DNA from: Dechloromonas sp. H13
GTDB taxonomy: Bacteria; Pseudomonadota; Gammaproteobacteria; Burkholderiales; Rhodocyclaceae
Length of the DNA stretch: 64,000 nt
Direction of reading: 5' to 3'
NCBI RefSeq assembly: GCF_009469615.1
Contig: NZ_SSXX01000003.1
Coordinates: 248,001-312,000 of the forward strand
Part shown: positions 8,339 through 16,367 of the stretch, in pieces
How the letters are laid out: the number at the start of each line of letters is the position of its first letter
Numbering within the stretch: the first letter of the stretch is position 1
The notes under the pieces: model-generated
Databases searched by the model: none
What the model saw: the letters and a program-made list of their open reading frames with translations, nothing else
What the model was told of the DNA's origin: nothing
Made by a program: the position numbers and the translations under genes

Positions 8339-8991
8339 TGCAGTGCCCCTCCCATCATTCTGGAGACTTGGCGCGCCGCGCCGATCGACTCACGGCTCGC
8401 CGTCAGCTCGACGCTAACGCTAGCATCGTCGAAACTGCGCCGGGTGACATAGATACCCTTGAGGATTGCCGAACTGCTGTCATGAATGCGCTCGGTCAGC
8501 ACCGACGCGATGCGATGCGCCTGCCGCGCCTTTTCCGAACGAACGGAGTTGCCTTCGCTACCGCCATCCGCAGCTTCACCATCTTCGGCGCCCGTGCCGT
8601 CGGCAGACTGGGCTTCTGAAGACTGAAAGGTCTTACCGTAGCTCCTGGCAATCCGCGTGAGCGTTTTGGAGGTCCGGACATCGCTGCTCAGGAACTCGGC
8701 GACCGTCCGCTTGGCGCGCATGCTGGCAATCATCAACGCGGTCTCGCGGGCACCCGGCGAGTCCTCCGTGAGGCTCGCGGTACCCAGGGCAGTGATCCGT
8801 ACCCAGTTGCCCTTGGCATCGAACATCAGATTCAGGGTTCCGCTTGATTCCTGAAATGCCGACTCAGCCAGCGGAATCGCGCCTCCATCCTGCCTTCCGG
8901 ATCTTTCCGGGGCAGCGGGCGGTTGCTTGCCGCCGGTACTTGAACACGCTGTCAGAGCAACGGCCAGAATCAATGCAAACAGTAACTTCAT
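8335..8991 (-). CDS. Lipoprotein, LPP20/FlgT-like repeat region
   Basis: A 218-residue lipoprotein: MKLLFALILAVALTAC gives a lipobox LTAC with the lipidated Cys at 16, followed by a Ser/Gly/Pro linker. The body has an LPP20-like pattern (ARETALMIASMRAKRTVAEFLSS... and DDASVSVELTASRESI). GGAG precedes ATG 8991. It is the first gene of a three-gene transcript (lipoprotein, periplasmic protein, 122-residue protein) with palindrome D about 98 bp upstream. Its presence puts an envelope component under the same operator as cytoplasmic NADAR and AAA+ genes. Confidence 0.8.
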   Translation of the reverse strand: MKLLFALILAVALTACSSTGGKQPPAAPERSGRQDGGAIPLAESAFQESSGTLNLMFDAKGNWVRITALGTASLTEDSPGARETALMIASMRAKRTVAEFLSSDVRTSKTLTRIARSYGKTFQSSEAQSADGTGAEDGEAADGGSEGNSVRSEKARQAHRIASVLTERIHDSSSAILKGIYVTRRSFDDASVSVELTASRESIGAARQVSRMMGGALQ

Positions 8992-9088
8992 GATGGTTTC
9001 TCCAAAGAATTGATCGCAAGAACGTGAACTGAGAAGCAGCGTGGAGCACGACGAGAAGTGGCACTACGACAAGATAGTGCCGCCATGC

Positions 9089-9105
9089 GCGACATTTTGT
9101 GTCGC
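9089..9105. promoter_or_regulatory. Palindromic operator D
   Basis: GCGACATTTTGTGTCGC, a perfect 6-5-6 inverted repeat 98 bp upstream of the lipoprotein start. Confidence 0.75.
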
Positions 9106-9106
9106 G

Positions 9107-9283
9107 TTAAACGCCGCCAGCGTTAGCCTCGCCCGCTCTTCCAGGAGTGATGCTGCTCAACAATTTGTAGAGTGGCAGTCGCTGTTGTCCTTTCGGGCAA
9201 TCGGAGGTGTGTCGGGAGTGATAGACACGCCATTGCGACAGCAGATCGTTCCAGTGGAACGGGTCATACCAGAGTGGTGACAT
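9107..9283 (-). CDS. Possible small protein, 58 aa
   Basis: ATG 9283 has GGAGG seven bases upstream and opens a 58-residue frame (MSPLWYDPFHWNDLLSQWRV...) that stops two bases short of palindrome D. The N-terminal part is rich in Trp, His and Tyr; the C-terminus is low in structure. The good ribosome-binding site and tight fit between the NADAR gene and the operator favour a real gene. The rest of the 9106-9456 gap shows nothing else. Confidence 0.4.
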   Translation of the reverse strand: MSPLWYDPFHWNDLLSQWRVYHSRHTSDCPKGQQRLPLYKLLSSITPGRAGEANAGGV

Positions 9284-9456
9284 GATTCAACCTCCATGTG
9301 GTCTGGGTTGGGCGTTACTGGATTCATTTGGTGAAGCCATCCTTCAACCCATGGCAGCAACGGATTGATGCCGATGTTCCGGCGACGATTTTGCGGACAC
9401 CGGCTTCGATCAGATTTGGGCGTAGGGCCCTGTAGGATGTGAGCCAGCTCCCGCCT

Positions 9457-10068
9457 TTACGGCCTCAGGGCATTAACCATCTCCGTCGTCCGAATACCTA
9501 CCTGGCGGACGTGATCACGACGATCTTTCGCCTGGATCGGCTGGCCCAGGAATTTGAGATCAAGATGCTGCGGGGGCGTCAAAGTCCTGAGGTGCTCATT
9601 GTTGTCACTCAACAATTCGTCCCTCAACTTCATCAACAACTGGCCCATATGGTTTTTACCAACAAAACCATCGTTGCACGCCAGCACACCCCAATACTCG
9701 TTTCTGGTTGAGAGCATGTAGATCGTCTTGCCCTCGGTGGATCGGAGCAACCTTCCGAATTTGACCCAATTCCACAGCAACTTGGTTTTGAGGCAAAACT
9801 CCATTATTTCCAGCTGATTCTGCCGCCAGCGCTCGCAGGTCTGATCACGAAAAGCCTTGCTTGCAGCGAAACGCCGGGCAGATATTGGGTGCTCCACCGA
9901 GATCGTGGCCGCCTGGATCATTGCAGAGCGATAGCGCAACCCTTGGAAGAGGTGTTCTGCGGTTGGCATGCGGACGCCATTGACCGCAATCGGATAATCA
10001 AGATTGAGATTTGACAGGCCACCCAGATTTTCATCGGGGTGATTGAAAGTGACGTAATTAGAGTTCAT
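9457..10068 (-). CDS. NADAR-family protein, second copy
   Basis: A 203-residue protein. ATG 10068 with GGAGG eight bases upstream is chosen over the longer upstream frame. NADAR features: GGLSNLNLDYPI near 16-27, MPTAEHLFQGLRY near 34-46, EHPISARRFAASK near 59-71, EYWGV, and GKNHMGQLLMKLRDEL at the end of the domain. It diverges strongly from the NADAR protein at 3485-4006 and has an extra C-terminal extension of about 45 residues. Palindrome E lies 100 bp upstream. Confidence 0.85.
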   Translation of the reverse strand: MNSNYVTFNHPDENLGGLSNLNLDYPIAVNGVRMPTAEHLFQGLRYRSAMIQAATISVEHPISARRFAASKAFRDQTCERWRQNQLEIMEFCLKTKLLWNWVKFGRLLRSTEGKTIYMLSTRNEYWGVLACNDGFVGKNHMGQLLMKLRDELLSDNNEHLRTLTPPQHLDLKFLGQPIQAKDRRDHVRQVGIRTTEMVNALRP

Positions 10069-10167
10069 GCGATTGCCTCCAAAGAAAACGGACATTGAAA
10101 GTATTTGAGCGGTAGAGATCGAGTTGTTAAAGAACAGCGTTGCAGTAACGCCATTCAAAAGCATGGC

Positions 10168-10184
10168 GCGACGTTTTATGTCGC
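10168..10184. promoter_or_regulatory. Palindromic operator E
   Basis: GCGACGTTTTATGTCGC, 100 bp upstream of the second NADAR gene. Confidence 0.75.
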
Positions 10185-10291
10185 ACCAACAACCACAACC
10201 CGCACAAAGCAATCGCTTCAATCGAGTTTGCCGTGATAAATGAAGAGCCATATCAATCTCTGCAATGTGAGAGCGCAGAGAACCAATCGCC

Positions 10292-10843
10292 CTACCCGAT
10301 TCGGCTGACCAGGCGGACGAGTTCGATTGTGGGCATCCCTTTCTCGAACGACTGCTCGACAAGGCCGACCAGATCCGGCCGGGTCACCAAGGTCCAATTG
10401 ACCCATGCAGCGTGGAGCGACCAGCTCGGGGAAATCAGGAGATATTCGGCTGACACAGCGACCGCAAAGCGATCCGGAACGCGGCCAGCGAAACGTTTCA
10501 CCACCTCAAGGAAAAAGTGAAACGCGTTTCCGTCGTTCTCGACTGAAACAACCCGAACCAGGACGAGGCACCCCCTTTCCTTGTATATGCAACAGCGCCC
10601 GCGCAGTGCGCCGATCATCCGCTGGCGCCTTCGCTCACGCTTTCCGATTCGCTGGCTGTTTGTTCCGGCAGCAGGATCTACTTCGGGTTCATGCATGACG
10701 TCTCCCACAGAGACAACCACCTGGGAGCCATCGGCTGCCGGGCAGGTATCTGCCAGCGTGTACCCCGGTGTGCCGTTATCCCCCAATTCAGGTCGCAGCC
10801 AATGGCCGTTGCGCACGACGGTCGCAGTTTCAAAAATATCCAT
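10292..10843 (-). CDS. Unrecognised protein, 183 aa
   Basis: The start is taken at ATG 10843 (MDIFETATVVRNGHWLRPEL) because GGAUGGAA lies just upstream; ATG 10861 or 10858 would add six or five residues. The first 60 residues are acidic (VVVSVGDVMHEPEVDP), followed by a basic linker (RIGKRERRRQR) and a C-terminal half with LISPSWSLHAAWVNWTL and IELVRLVSRIG. No family is recognised. Palindrome F lies about 94 bp upstream, so it belongs to the same regulon, and NADAR copy 2 lies 224 bp downstream on the same strand. Confidence 0.6.
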   Translation of the reverse strand: MDIFETATVVRNGHWLRPELGDNGTPGYTLADTCPAADGSQVVVSVGDVMHEPEVDPAAGTNSQRIGKRERRRQRMIGALRGRCCIYKERGCLVLVRVVSVENDGNAFHFFLEVVKRFAGRVPDRFAVAVSAEYLLISPSWSLHAAWVNWTLVTRPDLVGLVEQSFEKGMPTIELVRLVSRIG

Positions 10844-10936
10844 AGCATTTCCATCCATCAAAAAAAATGACGAAAAAAGCTGATCGCTGATTTGTCGAGC
10901 AGCGAAAATTCAGCGGACCCAGGATAGAAGTCATGG

Positions 10937-10953
10937 ACGACATTTTGTGTCGC
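10937..10953. promoter_or_regulatory. Palindromic operator F
   Basis: ACGACATTTTGTGTCGC in the divergent gap, on the side of the minus-strand 183-residue gene. Confidence 0.75.
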
Positions 10954-11142
10954 CTAGGTCCTTCAGAATGCTTTCAATCGCCCCAAATGCAGTAGGAAAG
11001 CAATGGCAGACACGCAATGCCCAAAGAGAAATGCCAGGAGATTTTCCCCACATGTCGAGATTTCGCCCCGATGGCTGATGCCGATCTTTTGCGTCACCTT
11101 TCGGGTGCCGGTTGCTACCCCGTATATATCGAGAAATCGCAG

Positions 11143-11159
11143 ACGACGCATCTTGTCGC
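11143..11159. promoter_or_regulatory. Palindromic operator G
   Basis: ACGACGCATCTTGTCGC, 48 bp upstream of the plus-strand gene that starts at 11208 and leads into the sirtuin gene. The 10.86-11.21 kb gap holds only this site and operator F. Confidence 0.7.
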
Positions 11160-11207
11160 ATAGCTGAGCCATAGTGTTCCCAAACGCTACAAACCAGAGA
11201 ATGCTTC

Positions 11208-11840
11208 GTGAAAACAACCTACAAAAACAGCCGAGTTCGCCCACGCTACCAAAAGGACTTTCTACAGTGGTTCCGAAAAAGCCGGGCCCTTTTTGACATA
11301 CCTGTTCGTCTTGTCCGGCGCACTGACCAGCGTATCGAAATGATTTTCCCAAGACTGACCCCTGACATTTCTGTTCAACTCACCCGTAATGAGTTGATGG
11401 TTCTCGCCCAATCTAAAGGCGAGCACTTCGATATGTTGGCTGACTTCGGGATTGCCCCGGAACGTCGAAATGGGGGCTATATCTGTAATTTTTGCCCGCC
11501 GAAGTATCAGGTGCTTCACACAACTCTCTCCAGCATGAGGCTGACGGAGATATATGAACCGTTTCTCAAGTGGGTCAACGAAATGCTTATGACCGCCGGT
11601 TGGATAAGGTTCTATAAGAGCGCTGGATGCTTTGGTGCCGATCTGATCCACAAGGAAGCAAGAATGGAGCTCCCCACGCCGGGCGTACAACTGCTCACAC
11701 AACTCAAGAATCTATCCGGTGAGCCCATGTTCAACCCAGAAAGCGATGAAATGACAACTTGGGCAATCCCGCTCACTCCAAGCAAAGTAAAAGCCAGTTC
11801 CTCCAAAAACTTGAACTCCGTAGTCCATAGAAGCCAATGA
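11208..11840 (+). CDS. Unrecognised partner of the sirtuin, 210 aa
   Basis: A basic N-terminus (KTTYKNSRVRPRYQKDFL) leads into a mixed alpha/beta body with a CNFC pair near residues 93-96 (GGYICNFCPPKY) and a Ser/Lys-rich tail. No family is recognised. It starts at GTG 11208 with only a weak GAGA upstream. It overlaps the sirtuin gene by four bases (ATGA), and palindrome G lies upstream, so the pair is one regulated unit. The strict coupling suggests that this protein is the sirtuin's substrate, partner or delivery factor, which is inference. Confidence 0.7.
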   Translation: MKTTYKNSRVRPRYQKDFLQWFRKSRALFDIPVRLVRRTDQRIEMIFPRLTPDISVQLTRNELMVLAQSKGEHFDMLADFGIAPERRNGGYICNFCPPKYQVLHTTLSSMRLTEIYEPFLKWVNEMLMTAGWIRFYKSAGCFGADLIHKEARMELPTPGVQLLTQLKNLSGEPMFNPESDEMTTWAIPLTPSKVKASSSKNLNSVVHRSQ

Positions 11841-12682
11841 ATGAGACTGAATTTTTCCGCGCAGCCGAATACATCGCACATGCCGATGCATTGCTGATTA
11901 CGGCTGGCGCCGGAATGGGCGTTGACTCCGGATTGCCCGACTTTCGTAGCAGAGAAGGTTTCTGGAAGGCATATCCGGCGCTTGGGCAGGCACGGATTGC
12001 CTTCGAAGAAATTGCCAATCCCAATTATTTCCATACGAACCCAGCGCTTGCCTGGGGGTTCTATGGTCACCGACTGACACTGTACCGCCACACCGAGCCA
12101 CATTCTGGGTTTGCTCAATTGCGCGCAATAGCCGCCGGCTTACCTCACGGCGCATTCGTCTTTACCAGCAACGTGGATGGCCAATTCCAGAAAGCGGGAT
12201 TTAAAGATGCGCAGGTACTTGAATGCCACGGTTCAATTCATTGGTTGCAATGCCTATCTCCAGCCTGCAACGAGAACATCTGGCTGGCAGATGGGTTCAA
12301 GCCGCAGGTTGATACAAGCGTTTGTCGCCTGATAAACCGCCCACCAAGCTGTCCAATGTGCGGTGGCGTTGCGCGACCCAACATCCTGATGTTCAACGAC
12401 TGGCACTGGATCGAAGAATTGGCTGTTATCCGCCAAGAACGCCTGAGCGCTTGGTTATCCAAGGTCGAGCGGTTGGTCACCATTGAACTTGGCGCAGGCA
12501 AAGCAATTCCAACCGTTCGGCGCTTTGGTGCATCAATGAAAGGCCCGCTCATCCGCATCAACCCGACCGATGAAGCGATTGGTTCCAGTCGAGAAGGTGT
12601 TGCTATTCGCTTGGGTGCCCTGGATGCTCTGAACGGAATTGCCGACGCCTTAATTGAACGTGGGTTTCTGAGCGCAACCTGA
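11837..12682 (+). CDS. Sir2-family NAD-dependent enzyme
   Basis: A 281-residue sirtuin. The NAD-binding signature GAGMGVDSGLPDFR is at 24-37, TSNVDGQFQKAGF near 112-124 and the catalytic His in ECHGSIH near 131. Two Cys pairs (CLSPAC and CPMCGG) form a structural zinc site, so this is a complete catalytic-type sirtuin (deacylase or ADP-ribosyltransferase fold), unlike the stripped-down NADase Sir2 domains of Thoeris or DSR proteins. It sits beside NADAR genes and an ADP-ribosylglycohydrolase, which points to NAD or ADP-ribose chemistry as the common theme. Confidence 0.92.
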   Translation: MNETEFFRAAEYIAHADALLITAGAGMGVDSGLPDFRSREGFWKAYPALGQARIAFEEIANPNYFHTNPALAWGFYGHRLTLYRHTEPHSGFAQLRAIAAGLPHGAFVFTSNVDGQFQKAGFKDAQVLECHGSIHWLQCLSPACNENIWLADGFKPQVDTSVCRLINRPPSCPMCGGVARPNILMFNDWHWIEELAVIRQERLSAWLSKVERLVTIELGAGKAIPTVRRFGASMKGPLIRINPTDEAIGSSREGVAIRLGALDALNGIADALIERGFLSAT

Positions 12683-12804
12683 GAACGGGTGTTGGAGTTG
12701 CTGGTCGCTTGCCTTCCGAGACACGCCCCGGACAAATGGAACAAACCAGCAGGTGCCTACCAGTGGCCGCGGAGCCAACATCGACGGTGATCTGCCAGTC
12801 ACCA

Positions 12805-14523
12805 CTATCGCTCAGGATTGCGCCTAAAGCCGCCAACTAAGTTGCCGGGATAGCGATCGACCCAATAGGCCCACTCGCCAAGCCTCGCTGGATCATCGGG
12901 CCGGCGATCACCGATCGTCCACTGCGGCCAGCTCAGCAGATCGTCGGCCACCGCCGTGATGACCTCGCGAAGCTCCAGCGGCTCCAGCCAGCGCGGCGGA
13001 ATGGCTTCCACCCCATAGAGCGCACCGAGCAGATTGCCGGCAATTGCTCCAGTTGAATCGCTGTCGCCGGTCAGGTTGACCGCGAGCCTCACCCCTTCCT
13101 CGAAACTGTTGCTGCGCAACGCGCAATAGATGGCGATGGCCAGCGCCTCCTCGGCAACCCAGCCCTGCCCCAACTGGCGCAGGTGGTTGTCGCAGTCGCC
13201 GGAATCCTCTACCAGGCGCACAGCCAGATTGATGGCCGCCAGGGTTTCCTCATGGTCGTTTCGTGTTTTCAGGATGGTCCTGGCCTCGTCGAGTGCAGCC
13301 GGCAGCGATGCGCCTTGAATTACGCGGACGATGAGTACTGCCAGCACCCCGGCCGCATGCTGCCCGGCCGGATGGCCGTGGGTAATCCCTGCCAACTGGC
13401 AGCCGAGATCGAACGCCGTTTGGGCATGATCCGTAGCAGCTTCCTCCTTGCCGCTGACAAACAACCCGACCGGAGCCATGCGCATCACGCCGCCGCAGCC
13501 CTTGCTGTCATTGCGGGCCTGTTCATCGTGTCGCACCATCTTGCACAGGGTAGTCAGGCAGGTGATTCCCGGCGCCCGGCGGGCAAACAGCGGCCCATGG
13601 CGGATCAGCCAGCCAGACTGAACATCCGGCGTCAGCCGCGATTTGTCGCCCTGCGTGACTAGCCAACGCTGATAGGCTTGTGCCACGCCGGTCTGGAAAT
13701 CGGGATCGCCGCCCGACAGTCGCGCCCGGTTAGCGGAACGTAGCAGGCCTTCCGCAGTGAACAAGGTCATCTGGGTATCGTCGGTGATGGCCCCCAACTT
13801 GTTAGCATACGGCACAAAGTCGCGGATGCCGGCAGCGCCGAATTGCTTGAGGATCGCCGTGACATCCATGAACTCGACGGGCGCGCCCAATGCGTCGCCG
13901 ACGGCACCGCCCAGCAAGCATCCCCGATAGCGGGACAGGAGCAATGGATCGACCGGGTACTGAGGTCGCGGGAGGATGGATTCAAGCGGTTTCTGGCGCA
14001 GCACGTACTCCTCCTGGCGGCGGTTTTCGATGGCGCCCGGACGTGCCGCGCGAACCCGGCGCATTGCCGTCGCCGGCACTTCGCCAAACTCGACCAGCAG
14101 GCGGGCCGCGACCATGCCGGTACGGCCTAGGCCACCCCGGCAATGGATGACGATGCGCTCGCCGAGCGCCAGCCGCTCGCGCACCTGCGGCCCGATGTTT
14201 GCCCAGGCCCGCTCCCAGGTGCCGCTGGGCACCGCCCCATCGACAATCGGCAGGATGTAATGCGTGATGCCGGCCGGCAAGCCCTGCTTCATGCGCGCGA
14301 CGCCCAGATTCTCGAACTCGTGCGGCTCGATCAGGCTGAGCAGCGCAGTGGCACCCCACTCGCCGATGACTGCCAGGTCAGCGTCGAGATCGCGCGCCCA
14401 TTCGCCGGAAACGCTGCTGATGACCTGTTTGCCCGGACACAGAGTCATGCCAATTTTCCCGCCGAGAGAATTGACCTGGATGCTGTCAATGCGCAGGGTA
14501 TCGGTCTGGCTGGTTTGTTTCAT
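12805..14523 (-). CDS. Dual-specificity phosphatase fused to ADP-ribosylglycohydrolase
   Basis: A 572-residue two-domain enzyme. The N-terminal part carries the phosphatase loop HCRGGLGRTG at 127-136 (C-X5-R). The C-terminal part is an ARH/DraG-type hydrolase: RGCLLGGAVGDALGAP at 200-215, ITDDTQM at 246-252, GGVMRMAPVGLF in the middle and GDSDSTGAIAGNLLGALYG near 500, which supply the acidic metal ligands. It would remove both phosphate and ADP-ribose groups, or process phospho-ADP-ribose type products. It is divergent from the NERD-helicase gene. No palindrome lies in the 120-bp intergenic region. Confidence 0.93.
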   Translation of the reverse strand: MKQTSQTDTLRIDSIQVNSLGGKIGMTLCPGKQVISSVSGEWARDLDADLAVIGEWGATALLSLIEPHEFENLGVARMKQGLPAGITHYILPIVDGAVPSGTWERAWANIGPQVRERLALGERIVIHCRGGLGRTGMVAARLLVEFGEVPATAMRRVRAARPGAIENRRQEEYVLRQKPLESILPRPQYPVDPLLLSRYRGCLLGGAVGDALGAPVEFMDVTAILKQFGAAGIRDFVPYANKLGAITDDTQMTLFTAEGLLRSANRARLSGGDPDFQTGVAQAYQRWLVTQGDKSRLTPDVQSGWLIRHGPLFARRAPGITCLTTLCKMVRHDEQARNDSKGCGGVMRMAPVGLFVSGKEEAATDHAQTAFDLGCQLAGITHGHPAGQHAAGVLAVLIVRVIQGASLPAALDEARTILKTRNDHEETLAAINLAVRLVEDSGDCDNHLRQLGQGWVAEEALAIAIYCALRSNSFEEGVRLAVNLTGDSDSTGAIAGNLLGALYGVEAIPPRWLEPLELREVITAVADDLLSWPQWTIGDRRPDDPARLGEWAYWVDRYPGNLVGGFRRNPER

Positions 14524-14644
14524 GGTGAACTCCCGATTTGTTTTTCTTTTGAGTACGGAAGTCTGCCGGATCTCAGGCTCAGGAAATGCGCCTGACGCGA
14601 GAATGCATTAAGCTGCCTGTCATTCGACCCATGCAGGATTTCCC

Positions 14645-16279
14645 ATGGCCCGTATCATCCCCGACGGCTGGCGCGAACTGTCCGTCACCGGCGCCGCACA
14701 GCGCGAGATCGAGACCCTCGGCGTCCTTGCCGACGGCCTGCCCGACGACTATGTCGTCTATCACGCCGTGCACTGGACCAGCATGGACGGTCGTTTCGCG
14801 ATCTACGGGGAGATCGACTTCGCCGTAGTCAATCGTGCCGGCGACCTGCTGCTGATCGAACAGAAGAGCGGCTTTCTCGACGAAACCCCCGAGGGCCTGG
14901 TCAAGCAGTATCCCGGCCGGTCGAAGAGCGTGCCGGTGCAGATGTCGCGCATGGTCAGCAACCTGCGCGGCAAATTGGCGGTGCGCGGCGACAATCCTTC
15001 CGTACACACCGACGCCCTGCTCTATTGCCCGGACTACACGGTCCGGAACCCGGAGACGGCCGGGCTCGTTCCCGAACGCATTGTCGATGCATCCCGCCGG
15101 GAGCAGCTCTGCCAGACCATCCAGCGCCTGCTGCCAGCCCGCGAAGAAACGCCTGCCACCGCGAAGATTCATGCCTTCCTGCGCGACCTGATTCAGCTCG
15201 ATACCGATGTCAGCGCCCTGATGGGCCATGCCCGGGATCTGGTGACTAGGGTTTCCGGTGGGCTGGCGCACTGGGCACGGCGCCTGGAGTTCGAGCCCTT
15301 CCGCCTGCGCATCACCGGCACCGCCGGTTCGGGCAAGACCCAGCTGGCGCTGGCCGAGTACCGCGCCACGCTGGAGGCCGGCAAGCGTCCGCTCTATGTC
15401 TGCTTCAATCGCCCGTTGGCCGATCACTTCAACCGAATCGCACCTAGTGGCGGACTGGTCTGCACCTATCACCAGCTCTGCGACCAGCGCGTGCGCCATG
15501 CCGGCGAGACCCCGGACTTCGCGCTGCCCGATGCCTTCGAGCGCCTGCAGAAACGGGCGGCCGAACTGCCGATCGGGGCAGCCTTCCTGTTCGACACCGT
15601 GATCGTCGACGAAGGCCAGGACATCTCGGAGAAGTGGCGCGACTTCATTTTCCGCCACGCGCGGGCCGATGCGCGCCTGCTGTGGCTGGAAGATCCGCTG
15701 CAAAACCTCTACATGCGCCCGCCGACACCCCTGCCCGGCTGGGTCACGCTACACGCGAAGAGCAACTACCGCAGCCCGCGGCCGATTGTCGACCTGCTGC
15801 GCCGCCTGCTGCCCGGCGACCTCGACATCGAGGCGGCCTCGCCGATCGCCGCAGAGAGGATCGAGATCCTCGACTATGCCGATACCGCCGGCATGTTCGC
15901 CCGCGTCAAGGAAGCCATCCGGCTCTGCTACTCGGCCGGTTTCAAGAAGCACGATCTGGCGATCGTCAGCTACCACGGGCGCGAACAGTCGCATCTGATG
16001 ACCCTCGACAAGCTGGGCCAGACCAGCCTGCGTCACTTCACCGGCAACTACGACCTGTTCGGGCAGCCGGTCTATACCGAGGGCGACGTACTGGTCGAGT
16101 CGGTCTACCGCTTCAAGGGCCAAGCCGCCCCGGCGGTGATCCTGACCGAGATCGATTTCGAGGTGCTGGATGAGAAGGCGGTACGCAAGCTCTTTGTCGG
16201 CGCCACGCGCAGTTCGATGAAGCTGATCCTCGTCATTCACGAGCGATCTGCTGCAAGACTGCTCGAACGCTTGGGCTAA
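14645..16279 (+). CDS. NERD nuclease-SF1 (UvrD-like) helicase fusion
   Basis: A 544-residue protein. The N-terminus has the NERD/PD-(D/E)XK pattern GEIDF (Asp58) and LLIEQKSG (Glu72, Lys74). The helicase core follows: Walker A TGTAGSGKTQ near 224-232, VIVDEGQD near 319, SNYRSPRPIVDLLRRLL and a C-terminal VYRFKGQAAPAVIL and FVGATRS. This layout recalls NERD-helicase proteins found in defence islands. It starts at ATG 14645 only 122 bp from the divergent phosphatase/ARH gene. A hairpin at 16287-16314 follows, and the VWA gene is next on the same strand. Confidence 0.88.
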   Translation: MARIIPDGWRELSVTGAAQREIETLGVLADGLPDDYVVYHAVHWTSMDGRFAIYGEIDFAVVNRAGDLLLIEQKSGFLDETPEGLVKQYPGRSKSVPVQMSRMVSNLRGKLAVRGDNPSVHTDALLYCPDYTVRNPETAGLVPERIVDASRREQLCQTIQRLLPAREETPATAKIHAFLRDLIQLDTDVSALMGHARDLVTRVSGGLAHWARRLEFEPFRLRITGTAGSGKTQLALAEYRATLEAGKRPLYVCFNRPLADHFNRIAPSGGLVCTYHQLCDQRVRHAGETPDFALPDAFERLQKRAAELPIGAAFLFDTVIVDEGQDISEKWRDFIFRHARADARLLWLEDPLQNLYMRPPTPLPGWVTLHAKSNYRSPRPIVDLLRRLLPGDLDIEAASPIAAERIEILDYADTAGMFARVKEAIRLCYSAGFKKHDLAIVSYHGREQSHLMTLDKLGQTSLRHFTGNYDLFGQPVYTEGDVLVESVYRFKGQAAPAVILTEIDFEVLDEKAVRKLFVGATRSSMKLILVIHERSAARLLERLG

Positions 16280-16286
16280 ACAGCCC

Positions 16287-16314
16287 CCGGTAGCTCAGCC
16301 TGTGAGCCTGCCGG
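16287..16314 (+). terminator. Hairpin after the NERD-helicase gene
   Basis: CCGGTAGCTCA and TGAGCCTGCCGG can pair around a short loop just after the stop at 16279. There is no T-run, so it could be an attenuator or RNA processing structure between the helicase and VWA genes. Confidence 0.35.
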
Positions 16315-16367
16315 TGGTTATGCTGATCTCACTCGCCGGCAATGGTGCCGGAGGAACAGGAGATCAC

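Noticed and set aside
10931..11161. Minus-strand frame in the gap before the sirtuin operon
   Set aside because: It would overlap both operators F and G and has no ribosome-binding site.
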